From Aquificota bacterium (GTDB lineage: Bacteria > Thermosulfidibacterota > Thermosulfidibacteria > Thermosulfidibacterales > B14-G1): a stretch of DNA of 32,150 nt. The stretch is from positions 1-32,150 of the forward strand of contig WFSI01000082.1 of assembly GCA_015486105.1 (NCBI GenBank). The letters are read 5' to 3'. Positions within the stretch are counted from its first letter, which is position 1, and each line of letters opens with the position of its first letter. Below, in pieces: positions 19,124-28,248 of the stretch. The notes below the pieces were generated by a model. It had not been told where the DNA came from. It worked only from the letters and a program-made list of their open reading frames with translations, and ran no database searches. The position numbers and the translations under genes are program-made.

Positions 19124-19793
19124 GAGAAGCCGTTTTTCCCTTCATAGGAATCCTTATTAGAAAGTCGCATGTATCCCTCACCAAGGGGGAAAGCCCCTTC
19201 TCTTCGCTACCCATGACAAGAACCAAAGGCAGGGTGAGATCCACCCCATAGGGCACCTGCTCCCCCTGAAGGTGGGTACCAACTATCCAGAGCCCCTCCT
19301 TCTTCATAGCCCGAAGGGTAGTGGTAAGGTTGGAAACCCTATCTACTGGCAAGTGAAAAATGGCTCCAGCAGAAGCCCTAACAACACCAGACGTTATAGG
19401 GGCTGATCTCCTCTTAGGAAAGATGACCCCATGGACTCCCAAGACCTCACAGGATCGAAGGATGGCCCCCATGTTCCCCACATCTACCACCCCATCCAAG
19501 GCAAGGAATAGAGGTGCTTCTCCCCTTTCCCTAACCTCCCTGAGACGCTCCTGCCATGGAAGAAACCCAACAGGAGATAGAATGAGCACGGCCCCCTGAT
19601 GCTCATGGGAATAACGGGCCAGGTGCTCCTTGGGCACCTTAACCACTTTGATCCCCTGCTCCCGGGCCTTCTGAGCTAAGCCTTCCAAGCGTCCCCCTCC
19701 CCCCTTGAGAAGATAGAGGCTTTGGGCCGGATGCTTAGCCTTTAAGGCCTCCTCAATAGCCCTCAGGCTCCAGACCAGCAACTCATCGCCCAT
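19056..19793 (-). CDS. rlmB: 23S rRNA (guanosine-2'-O-)-methyltransferase RlmB / SpoU family
   Basis: FLALDGVVDVGNMGAILRSCEVLGVHGVIFPKRRS, LVLVMGSEEKGLSPLVRDTCDFLIRIPMKGKTASLNVAASTAVFLYE. Confidence 0.92.
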   Translation of the reverse strand: MGDELLVWSLRAIEEALKAKHPAQSLYLLKGGGGRLEGLAQKAREQGIKVVKVPKEHLARYSHEHQGAVLILSPVGFLPWQERLREVRERGEAPLFLALDGVVDVGNMGAILRSCEVLGVHGVIFPKRRSAPITSGVVRASAGAIFHLPVDRVSNLTTTLRAMKKEGLWIVGTHLQGEQVPYGVDLTLPLVLVMGSEEKGLSPLVRDTCDFLIRIPMKGKTASLNVAASTAVFLYEVQRQRGGFP

Positions 19794-20328
19794 AGTTCCT
19801 CTTCTCCATAAGAAGTCCCTGCCTCACTTCCTCCATAAAACGAAGCACCAAGGGCATTTTGTAATCAGGATAAGTCCAACCCATGGGCTCAAAGCTCCCG
19901 CCGTGATACACCATGGTAACCTCTGCGTATATACCATCCCCAAGATAGATCCTGTGGGAGTAACCTTTGGTGGTGGCCAGCACTAACTGAGCCTCTGTGA
20001 GATAACCCGGATCAAGGTTCACCACTCTCCTAAGGACCCCTTCCCTATCCTCGGCCAGCTCTTCCTCCAAGGCATTAGTAAAACCCTTGGCCTCTGCCAA
20101 GGCCTCCTGGGGGAAGAAACCACCAAAGGCCCAAAAGAACTTCAATAGGCCTGAACCCATCTCAAGCTCATAATACTCAGTGTGAGTAAAAGGGTAAGAA
20201 GGACTCTCCAAGACCACAGGCCCAAACTTCCCCACCATGGCCTCCCTCACCCTCCCCCAGGGAGCAGATGGAGAACCCATCAAGGCGCAGACGAGTCTGG
20301 CCGGACCAGGTCTCTTGGGCTTACCCAC
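19783..20328 (-). CDS. DUF4416 family protein
   Basis: [84 protein letters not shown]. Confidence 0.85.
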   Translation of the reverse strand: MGKPKRPGPARLVCALMGSPSAPWGRVREAMVGKFGPVVLESPSYPFTHTEYYELEMGSGLLKFFWAFGGFFPQEALAEAKGFTNALEEELAEDREGVLRRVVNLDPGYLTEAQLVLATTKGYSHRIYLGDGIYAEVTMVYHGGSFEPMGWTYPDYKMPLVLRFMEEVRQGLLMEKRNYGR

Positions 20329-21553
20329 CCCTCCTCACATCAAAACGAACTTGGGCAAAGCGCTTCTTGCCATACTTAAGGACATGCTCTTTATCATCAC
20401 AGGGAATCTCCGCGTCCCTATCAGTTATCCTCTTTCCATCCCATCGCACCCCTCCCTGTTGAATAGCCCTTATGGCTTCGCTGGTAGAACGGGCAAAACG
20501 AATAGCTGTGAGGATCCGGGCAAGCCAAATCTTCCCCCCCTGGGAAATCACGGTGAACTCAGGCATCTCTGTGGGAAGCTTTCTCTCCTTAAAAACCCGT
20601 TCAAACTCCTCCTCAGCCTTCTGGGCAGCCTCCTGGCTATAGAAACAGGCCACTATCTCCTTAGCCAGATCCATCTTGGCCCTCTTAGGATGAAGCCCAC
20701 CCTCCATCACCCGTTCCTTCAAGGCCTGAGTTTCAACGGGGGGAAGGGACGACAAAAGTTCGTAGTACTTCCACATAAGCTCATCAGAGATGGACATAAG
20801 CTTTCCAAACATCTCCTGGGGAGGTTCAGTAATACCCACATAGTTGCCCAGGGATTTGGACATCTTGTGGACCCCGTCCAAGCCCTCTAGAATGGGTAGC
20901 ATCATCACCACCTCAGGCTCCTGGCCGTACTCCCTCTGGATATCCCTGGCCACCAACAGGTTGAAGCGCTGGTCGGTGCCCCCAACCTCTACATCAGCCT
21001 TCAAGGCCACAGAATCGTAGCCTTGAAGAAGAGGATACAGAAACTCATGGATATAAACAGGTACACCCTCCCTATAGCGGCCTTTGAAATCATCCCTCTC
21101 CAGCATCCTGGCCACCGTATACTTAGCCGCCAGCTTTATCATACCCTCCGCTCCCAAAGGGGAAAGCCACTGGCTGTTGAAGGACACCACGGTTTTCTCA
21201 GGATCGAGGATCTTAAAGACCTGCTCCTTGTAAGTCTGGGCATTCTCCTGGACCTCCTGGGGGGTAAGGGCCTTCCTAGTCTCTGACTGGCCTGTGGGAT
21301 CACCTATCATTCCAGTAAAGTCGCCAATAAGAAAGACTACTTTATGACCTATGTCTTGAAACTGCTTAAGTTTCTGGATGAGGACCGTGTGACCCAGATG
21401 AAGGTCAGGAGCCGTTGGATCGAAGCCCGCCTTTATAACAAGAGGCTTCCCATCTCTTCGACTGCGTTCCAGTTTCCTCAACAGCTCTCCCTCATCTATG
21501 ATCTCTTCCACACCCTTCGCCAGCAGTTCCATTTCCTCCCTGATATCCACCAC
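20321..21553 (-). CDS. tyrS: Tyrosyl-tRNA synthetase
   Basis: [68 protein letters not shown]-terminal S4-like region; GTG start with GGAGGTGAG RBS. Confidence 0.96.
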   Translation of the reverse strand: MVDIREEMELLAKGVEEIIDEGELLRKLERSRRDGKPLVIKAGFDPTAPDLHLGHTVLIQKLKQFQDIGHKVVFLIGDFTGMIGDPTGQSETRKALTPQEVQENAQTYKEQVFKILDPEKTVVSFNSQWLSPLGAEGMIKLAAKYTVARMLERDDFKGRYREGVPVYIHEFLYPLLQGYDSVALKADVEVGGTDQRFNLLVARDIQREYGQEPEVVMMLPILEGLDGVHKMSKSLGNYVGITEPPQEMFGKLMSISDELMWKYYELLSSLPPVETQALKERVMEGGLHPKRAKMDLAKEIVACFYSQEAAQKAEEEFERVFKERKLPTEMPEFTVISQGGKIWLARILTAIRFARSTSEAIRAIQQGGVRWDGKRITDRDAEIPCDDKEHVLKYGKKRFAQVRFDVRRGG

Positions 21554-21754
21554 TCACCTCCCAAGAGAATGCTAATGTGTATAGAACGGCTCTCCACCCT
21601 TTTCAAGGATGATAAAATTCAAAAGTCCCATCAAAAACCGATCATTACCGTAGTTAAGACATTCAAGTTAAAGAAAGTCCGTCTGAAAGTAAGTGAAAGG
21701 ACGGAATCCTCCTTCTTCCAGGGAAAATGAGGAAAGTCTTGTAGGTCTCTTTCC

Positions 21755-21783
21755 TTGAATAAAGGTTAGATCTGTGTTAAATT
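21755..21783 (+). promoter_or_regulatory. Candidate promoter of the radical SAM gene
   Basis: TTGAAT (21755-21760), 17-nt spacer, TAAATT (21778-21783). Confidence 0.4.
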
Positions 21784-21860
21784 AACTATAGCAATTTTCC
21801 CACGTGAAAACGTAGTTAACCGAGGCACAAAAACTGAGAGAAGAAACGTGGAGAGGCAAT

Positions 21861-23357
21861 ATGAAAGTGCTTCTGGTCTATCCAGAGTACCCTAACACAT
21901 TTTGGGGATTTAAGTATGCCCTGAGATTTATCTCCAAGAGGGCAAGCCTTCCTCCACTTGGATTGCTGACTGTGGCTGCAATGCTCCCAAAAGAGTGGCA
22001 CAAAAAGTTGATTGATATGGCAGTAACAGAACTCTATGACGATGATATAAAATGGGCCGATTATGTATTTATCAGTGCCATGACTGTTCAAAAAGAATCC
22101 ACAAATACTGTGATAGAAAGATGCAAGAGATTTGGGACTAAGGTTGTTGCAGGTGGACCACTTTTCACAATGGAATACAGAGAGTTCGAGAAAGACATAG
22201 ACCACCTTGTGCTCGATGAGGCCGAGATCACACTCCCTGCATTTCTGAGTGACCTGGATAAAGGGTGTCCTCGCCACATCTATACCTCGGAACAATGGGC
22301 TGACATACGAGAGACGCCCATTCCCCTATGGAAACTTATTGACATGCGTAGATACGCTACTATGAACATTCAGTTCTCAAGGGGATGCCCCTTCGATTGC
22401 GAGTTCTGCGATATACCCATCCTTTATGGACATACACCACGCACGAAGAGCAAAGAACAAATGGTAGCAGAGCTTGAGGCTCTGTTCACAGGTGGTTGGA
22501 GAGGTGGGGTTTTCATTGTAGATGATAACTTTATTGGAAATAAGAGGGTATTAAAAAGGGATATCCTGCCTACCATGATAGAATGGATGGAAGGGAAAGG
22601 TTATCCCTTCAGCTTCTCAACAGAGGCTTCCATTAACCTATCCGACGATGAGGAACTTATGCAGATGATGGTCCAGGCAGGGTTTGATACGGTATTTATC
22701 GGCATTGAATCGCCACATGAGGAGAGCTTAGAGGAATGTGGTAAGATCCAAAACAAAAATCGAGATTTGATATCAAGCGTTAAAAAAATCCAAAAACACG
22801 GACTTCAGGTTCAAGGAGGGTTTATTATAGGTTTCGATAGCGACCCGCCTTCCATATTTGAGAAGATAACCTCCTTTATCCAGGAGAGTGGCATTGTGAG
22901 TGCAATGGTTGGATTATTGAATGCTCCGCGGGGAACTAAACTCTATCAACGTCTCGCAAGAGAAGAAAGGCTGTTGAAGGAAGCGTCGGGTAATAATACA
23001 GATCTATCCATCAATTTTATCCCCAAGATGCCCACAGAAGTGCTCATTGATGGATATAAAAGAGTGGTTAATACTATATACTCTCCAAAATACTATTATG
23101 AAAGAGTAATGGCATTCTTGAAAGATTATGAACCATTGCAGAAGAAGAGTTTCCATTTTCAGTTTAGCTATCTCAAAGCATTGCTTAAATCTATGTGGTC
23201 ATTAGGGGTCATAGGTAAAGAGAGAGCCTATTTCTGGAAAGTGTTTTTGTGGTCCTTAATAAGACGTCCCAAGGTTTTCCCATTAGCGGTTACCCTCTCG
23301 ATCTACGGCTTTCACTTCAGGAAAATGTTCGAAGAATACAGATTGGGTGATGCATAA
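21861..23357 (+). CDS. B12-binding domain-containing radical SAM protein (DUF4070-like C-terminus)
   Basis: N-terminal B12-binding-like domain (VLLVYPEYPNTFWGF...PPLGLLTVAAMLP); radical SAM motif FSRGCPFDCEFCDIPILYG; FIGIESPHEESLEECGKIQN. Confidence 0.9.
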   Translation: MKVLLVYPEYPNTFWGFKYALRFISKRASLPPLGLLTVAAMLPKEWHKKLIDMAVTELYDDDIKWADYVFISAMTVQKESTNTVIERCKRFGTKVVAGGPLFTMEYREFEKDIDHLVLDEAEITLPAFLSDLDKGCPRHIYTSEQWADIRETPIPLWKLIDMRRYATMNIQFSRGCPFDCEFCDIPILYGHTPRTKSKEQMVAELEALFTGGWRGGVFIVDDNFIGNKRVLKRDILPTMIEWMEGKGYPFSFSTEASINLSDDEELMQMMVQAGFDTVFIGIESPHEESLEECGKIQNKNRDLISSVKKIQKHGLQVQGGFIIGFDSDPPSIFEKITSFIQESGIVSAMVGLLNAPRGTKLYQRLAREERLLKEASGNNTDLSINFIPKMPTEVLIDGYKRVVNTIYSPKYYYERVMAFLKDYEPLQKKSFHFQFSYLKALLKSMWSLGVIGKERAYFWKVFLWSLIRRPKVFPLAVTLSIYGFHFRKMFEEYRLGDA

Positions 23358-23417
23358 ACCTATCAAGGTCCACTCTCTCCTACATCACGCTAAATAGCTT
23401 CAGCGAATTCATGGACA

Positions 23418-23447
23418 CCTGCCTGCCGCGTCCCCGGCACAGACAGG
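23418..23447. repeat. REP-like imperfect palindrome between convergent genes
   Basis: CCTGCCTGCCG-CGTCCC-CGGCACAGACAGG; on the minus strand CCTGTCTG pairs with CAGGCAGG (one G-U), plus an inner CCG/CGG stem with a 2-nt bulge. Confidence 0.5.
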
Positions 23448-23542
23448 AGAAAAGCATGCCTGCCTCTTACTTGATAAGGCAATCTCTCTTGTTTCAATAA
23501 GTTGGCTGTGAGCTATGCTGTCTTTTTGAATGAAGCCCTTCC

Positions 23543-24259
23543 TTAGTTGGGATCAATAAGATCTTCCAGCTTTACAAAGCTGTATCCCCTCCTTGTTAAC
23601 ACCTTTACTATCACAGGCAGTGCCTTCCCCGTACTATATCCGCGCCCATTAATGTGAAATATTAATATAGATCCCGGCCTCGTTCTCGATAACACCCACC
23701 TTTTCAAACTAATAGGATCAATACTTTTGTCTGGATCCCCACTTGGAAATGTCCAATGTACGACTTTATAACCCAATCTCTCTACTATTCTAAGAGATCT
23801 TTCATCATAATTACCCCCTGGGAACCTAAATAACCTTGTCCTTCTGTTCGTAAGAGAATAGAGAATAGCTTCGGTTCTTAAAACCTCTCTTTCAATCTCT
23901 TTTGGGGTCAACCGCTCCATGTGAAGTGGATGGGAATAAGAATGGTTCTCCACCTCCACAAAATCATACTTGCAAATACATCTTATGATCATAGAATTAA
24001 CCGTTCTTTTAGCAAACTTCCCACTTATAAACAGAGTAAAAGGTATCCTGTTCCTCAACAAAAAATCCAGTATAGTTAAATCAAAATATGACGGCGTCTT
24101 GGTCTCACAAGCATCAAAGGTCAATGCCACCAATCTTCTATGGGTGGGCAATTCTGTTATGATTTTACCCCAGGCTGGAAAGCTGTATAATAAAAATAAT
24201 AAGCAAAAAACTATTAGACATGTTTTACTGGCTAACGGCGTTTCTGGGACGTGCTTCAT
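23543..24259 (-). CDS. Polysaccharide deacetylase (NodB homology) family protein
   Basis: ALTFDACET (motif 1 variant), VENHSYSHPLHMERL (motif 2), FRFPGGNYDERSLRIVERLGYKVVHWTFPSGD; start at 24259 preceded by GGGGAGGTGAGGG RBS and signal-anchor segment. Confidence 0.9.
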   Translation of the reverse strand: MKHVPETPLASKTCLIVFCLLFLLYSFPAWGKIITELPTHRRLVALTFDACETKTPSYFDLTILDFLLRNRIPFTLFISGKFAKRTVNSMIIRCICKYDFVEVENHSYSHPLHMERLTPKEIEREVLRTEAILYSLTNRRTRLFRFPGGNYDERSLRIVERLGYKVVHWTFPSGDPDKSIDPISLKRWVLSRTRPGSILIFHINGRGYSTGKALPVIVKVLTRRGYSFVKLEDLIDPN

Positions 24260-24398
24260 GCCCTCACCTCCCCATTCATATTGCACCGGTACTATTTTAC
24301 ATCACCATACCTCCGAGTCCTTTGGAGTGGAAGGGGTTTAGAAGTATCTTTGCCCACTATCTCTCCCTCGCCCAGGGCGAAAGAAAATTTAACAGATC

Positions 24399-24412
24399 TT
24401 GATTTACATCAA
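24399..24412. promoter_or_regulatory. FNR/CRP-family operator upstream of hcp
   Basis: TTGATTTACATCAA is an exact match to TTGAT-N4-ATCAA; centre is about 41 nt upstream of the TSS predicted from the TATATA -10 at 24434-24439. Confidence 0.75.
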
Positions 24413-24469
24413 GGAAACCCAGGAAAGAAGGCATATATAAACAGATACAAAAGCCCAGGAGGTAGACAA

Positions 24470-25580
24470 ATGTTTTGCGACCAGTGTGAACAAACAGCCA
24501 AAGGCTACGCCTGCACCGTAAGAGGTGTGTGCGGCAAGTCCCCCGAGGTGGATTACCTCCAAGACCTGCTCCTTTACGTGGTAGAGGGCATATCCCAGGT
24601 AACCCTAAAGGGACAAAAGGTAGGGGTGAGAAGCCCTAAAGCAGAAGTTTTTGCCTGTGAGGCCCTCTTTTCCACCCTCACCAATGTGAACTTCGATCCC
24701 CAAAGGTTTACAGACAGAAGGGAAAGGTGTCTACGTCTATACCCACGGCGAAATGCTCCCCTGCCATGGGTACCCCGAGTTGAAAAAGTATTCTCACCTT
24801 TACGGCCACTACGGTACTGCCTGGCAAAATCAACAGAGGGAGTTTGCTGAGTTTCCCGGGGCCATAGTCATGACCACCAACTGCCTCATGCCCCCTAAAG
24901 ACTCTTACAGAAAGAACCTTTTCACCGCGGGTCCCGTGGGATGGCCTGGTATAGCCCATATCTCTACCAGGGACTTCTCCCCTGCCATAAAGCGGACCTT
25001 AGAACTCCCTGGATTTTCCGAAGACAAGGAAGGCAAAAAGGTTTACACAGGCTTTGCCAGAAACGCTATCCTCTCCGTAGCAGATAAAGTGGTAGAGGCG
25101 GTAAAGGCGGGGAAGATCCGCCACTTCTTCCTGGTAGGCGGGTGTGACGGGGCCAAGCCAGGACGTAACTACTATACCGACTTTGTGGAGAAAGCCCCCA
25201 AGGACACGGTAATCCTTACCCTGGCCTGTGGGAAGTTTCGTTTCTTTGACAAAGACTTGGGCTCTGTGAACGGTATCCCCAGACTTCTGGATGTAGGTCA
25301 GTGTAATGACGCCTACTCAGCCATCCAGATCGCTCTGGCCTTGGCCAAGGCCTTCAACTGCAATGTAAACGATCTTCCCCTCTCTATAATTCTCTCCTGG
25401 TTTGAGCAGAAAGCAGTAGCCATCCTTCTCACCCTACTCTATTTAGGGATAAGGGACATAAGACTGGGGCCCACTCTTCCTGCCTTTATCAGCCCCAAGG
25501 TACTGGATGTGTTGGTGAAAAACTTCGAGCTCAAACCCATCTCCACCCCTGAAGAAGACCTCAAGGCCATCTTAGGATAA
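24470..25580 (+). pseudogene. hcp: Hybrid cluster protein / hydroxylamine reductase, internally deleted and frameshifted
   Basis: N-terminus MFCDQCEQTAKGYACTVRGVCGKSPEV...[10 protein letters not shown] in frame of 24470, then [58 protein letters not shown]... to the normal C-terminus in the +1 frame. About 165-170 codons expected in Hcp are absent between them. Confidence 0.88.
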
Positions 25581-25584
25581 AGCT

Positions 25585-25615
25585 TAAATGGGGAGGGTTT
25601 CATCCTCCCCATTTA
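25585..25615. terminator. Perfect 12-bp hairpin downstream of hcp and of selC (possible bidirectional terminator)
   Basis: TAAATGGGGAGG-gtttcat-CCTCCCCATTTA; lacks a strong T tract on either side. Confidence 0.5.
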
Positions 25616-25669
25616 TCCAAACCCTAAAATAGAAGCTATTTCTGGATAAATAGACCTCGCAAAAAGTCC

Positions 25670-25764
25670 TGGCGGAAGTGGGTGGGAATCGAACCCACCA
25701 GCCCCCTTTTGGGAGGCTCACCGGATTTGAAGTCCGGGGGCAGCACCAGCCACCACCCACTTCC
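25670..25764 (-). tRNA. selC: tRNA-Sec (UCA), selenocysteine tRNA, CCA encoded
   Basis: Reverse complement GGAAGTGGGTGGTGGCTGGTGCTGCCCCCGGACTTCAAATCCGGTGAGCCTCCCAAAAGGGGGCTGGTGGGTTCGATTCCCACCCACTTCCGCCA: 95 nt, 8-bp acceptor, long D stem, long variable arm, anticodon TCA, terminal GCCA. Confidence 0.97.
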
Positions 25765-25789
25765 AACATAAAAGGGGGATTTTTGCGGC

Positions 25790-25818
25790 GTTATACGGAT
25801 TCAATCATCCAAAGTCAA
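25790..25818 (-). promoter_or_regulatory. Sigma-70-type promoter for selC
   Basis: Minus strand TTGACT (25818-25813), 17-nt spacer, TATAAC (25795-25790), about 26 nt upstream of the mature tRNA 5' end. Confidence 0.7.
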
Positions 25819-25904
25819 GGGTATCAAAAAGGTCCTTCCCTCAGAATTGGAAATAATTAGTAGTAAGATTTACAAGGATTGCAACAATCCCCAATCTGTA
25901 TAAA

Positions 25905-28172
25905 ATGCTGCATAGGGAGAAGAAAGCAATGGAAAGGGAAGACAAGCTAAACTTAAAGATAATCGACGCATTAGGGGAATCTGTCGTCATCTTAAATAAA
26001 GATCTGGAGGTCCTTGAAGCCAACAAAGCAACAGAAAAATTGCTGGGTCTATCTAAGAAGGAAATTTTAGGTGAAAAGTGCTTTAAACTCTTTCATGGAA
26101 AGAACGATCCTCCCGAAAACTGCCCCCGCTCTTCTGCTCAAAAGGGCAATGAAGGAATCTATGATGAGATCCAAGAACCCCACTTAGGGAACCACTGGTT
26201 TCAAGTCTACATAAAACCCCTGCCAAACTCCAAAATGATCCATGTCCTAAGAGACATAACCCCTTGTAAAGACATGGAAAGACATTTGAAAGCAGAGAAA
26301 GAAAAGCACAGGGCGCTTCTGGACAACGCCCTGGTACCCATATACGAAACCACACCAGAGGGAAGACTTATCTACGCCAATCCCGCTTTTGTAAGGGCCT
26401 TTGGATACATGTCTTTCAGAGAAATAAAAGGCATCAACGTGTCCCAGCTCTGGCTCTATCCCGAAAAGCGACAGTGGTTCAAGGAGGCCATGGCCCAAGA
26501 TGGGAAAGTCGACGCTATAGAGATAAAACTCAAAGACCGATGGGGGAAACCCTTCTGGGTGTTAGCCTCAGGCATCGCAGTGAGAGACGATACCGGTAAA
26601 GTTGCGAAGTATCAGGGCACCTTCATCAACATCACCCGGATTAAAGAGGCAGAAGAAAAACTCAAGGAGTCGGAAAAGAGATACCGAGAGCTATTCCAAG
26701 AGTCAGCCGCTGGCATCTTCCGCACTACCCCAGATGGAGAAATCCTTATGATGAATCCCAGATCTCTGGAGATCCTGGGATTCAGAGACTTAACAGAGCT
26801 TAAGCACTCAAAGGTAGCCCAGGATGTCTATTACAACCCTGAAGGCAGGGAAGCCTTCAAAAAGCACCTGGAAAGCAGAGGCAAACTGGAGGGCTACGAG
26901 ATCCAGCTTAAAAGAAAGAATGGCAGCCCTGTATGGGTAAAGATGTACGCCAGGGTTCACTACGACCAGGAGGGGAAACCCCTTTACTACCACGGAACCG
27001 TCATAGATATAACCAAGCAGAAGGAATTGGAGATCCAACTCAGGCAGTCCCAAAAGATGGAAGCCATTGCCAGATTAGTAGGGGGAATAGCCCACGATTT
27101 CAACAACATTCTCACCACTATCATAGGTAATATAGAGCTGGCCCAGATGAGCAACAACCACATTGAAGCTGTTCAATCCTACTTGGGGAAAGCCAAGAGA
27201 TCCTCGGAAAAAGCCACTAAACTTATCTCACGGCTTCTCTCCTTCAGTAAACCCCGGACAACCTCAAAGGAACTGATAGACCTAAACGATCTGGTCCAAT
27301 CCGTCTTGGACGTGTTCCAGCACACCATAAGGGAAGACATCAAGGTGATCACTGATCTAAGCCCACAAAGCCCCTTGGTAGCCGCCGATCCCCTTCAAAT
27401 GGAACAGGTGTTGATCAATCTTGTGATTAATGCTGTAGATGCCATGCCCCAAGGGGGAACCCTCACCATATCCACAGCCAGGGTTCAAACAGAAAGTGGG
27501 GAGAGCCCTCACGATACCCTCATCCCTGCAGGTTCTTATGGTCTCCTTTCCGTGTCTGACACGGGAATAGGCATGGGCCAAGAGGTACAAGAAAAGATCT
27601 TTGAGCCCTTCTTCACCACTAAACCCATAAACAAAGGGTCAGGGCTTGGTCTATCTATGGTTTACGGCATTGTAAAACACCATGGGGGCCATATAGAAGT
27701 ACGAAGCAAGGTAGGAAGAGGTTCTACCTTTAACGTGTTTATCCCAGAGGTTAGCAATAAGCAAAGATCTCTCCAAGTTATCCCCCCAAAGAAGACCCCC
27801 ATTACCAAAGGAAAAGGCACCATACTCCTTGTGGAAGACCAGGGGGAACTCCGGGAAGTACTGACAGCCTTCTTGGGAGAGCTGGGATATGAGGTCTTGG
27901 AAGCCCCTGACGGCAAAGAAGGGTTAGAGAGATTCCAGGAGCACCGGGAGAGAATAAACCTTATCATTTCAGACATCGTGATGCCCAAGATGAGCGGAAC
28001 CCAACTGGTCCAAACCGCCCAGGCCCATAACCCCTCCATCAAAGCCCTCCTCATATCCGGCTACGGAGGAGGACATGTGACAGAAGATATTGAAAGGCTA
28101 TACCCCATTATGCAAAAACCCTTCACCCTAAAAGAGATCGCCCATAAGGTGAAAGAGATACTGGAGGACTAA
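25905..28172 (+). CDS. Hybrid histidine kinase: three PAS domains, HisKA, HATPase, C-terminal receiver
   Basis: H-box GGIAHDFNNILTTIIGNIELAQ; N-box QVLINLVINAVDAMPQGG; receiver TILLVEDQGELREVL...LIISDIVMPKMSGTQLV...MQKPFTLKEI. Confidence 0.93.
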   Translation: MLHREKKAMEREDKLNLKIIDALGESVVILNKDLEVLEANKATEKLLGLSKKEILGEKCFKLFHGKNDPPENCPRSSAQKGNEGIYDEIQEPHLGNHWFQVYIKPLPNSKMIHVLRDITPCKDMERHLKAEKEKHRALLDNALVPIYETTPEGRLIYANPAFVRAFGYMSFREIKGINVSQLWLYPEKRQWFKEAMAQDGKVDAIEIKLKDRWGKPFWVLASGIAVRDDTGKVAKYQGTFINITRIKEAEEKLKESEKRYRELFQESAAGIFRTTPDGEILMMNPRSLEILGFRDLTELKHSKVAQDVYYNPEGREAFKKHLESRGKLEGYEIQLKRKNGSPVWVKMYARVHYDQEGKPLYYHGTVIDITKQKELEIQLRQSQKMEAIARLVGGIAHDFNNILTTIIGNIELAQMSNNHIEAVQSYLGKAKRSSEKATKLISRLLSFSKPRTTSKELIDLNDLVQSVLDVFQHTIREDIKVITDLSPQSPLVAADPLQMEQVLINLVINAVDAMPQGGTLTISTARVQTESGESPHDTLIPAGSYGLLSVSDTGIGMGQEVQEKIFEPFFTTKPINKGSGLGLSMVYGIVKHHGGHIEVRSKVGRGSTFNVFIPEVSNKQRSLQVIPPKKTPITKGKGTILLVEDQGELREVLTAFLGELGYEVLEAPDGKEGLERFQEHRERINLIISDIVMPKMSGTQLVQTAQAHNPSIKALLISGYGGGHVTEDIERLYPIMQKPFTLKEIAHKVKEILED

Positions 28173-28208
28173 ACTAAGGAGGATCCTTCAGGCCAGCAAG
28201 AACACAAA

Positions 28209-28234
28209 AAGGGCGCCTTTTAAAAGGCGCCCTT
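28209..28234. terminator. Bidirectional intrinsic terminator between convergent genes
   Basis: AAGGGCGCCTTTTAAAAGGCGCCCTT, a perfect 26-nt palindrome between stop codons at 28172 (+) and 28249 (-). Confidence 0.75.
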
Positions 28235-28248
28235 AAGACAAAGTACCT

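Noticed and set aside
24251-24850. 199-aa ORF taken as a full gene
   Set aside because: Its N-terminal part overlaps the promoter/FNR box and the divergent deacetylase start. The genuine start is ATG 24470, and the C-terminal residues after RFTDRR are out-of-frame hcp sequence.
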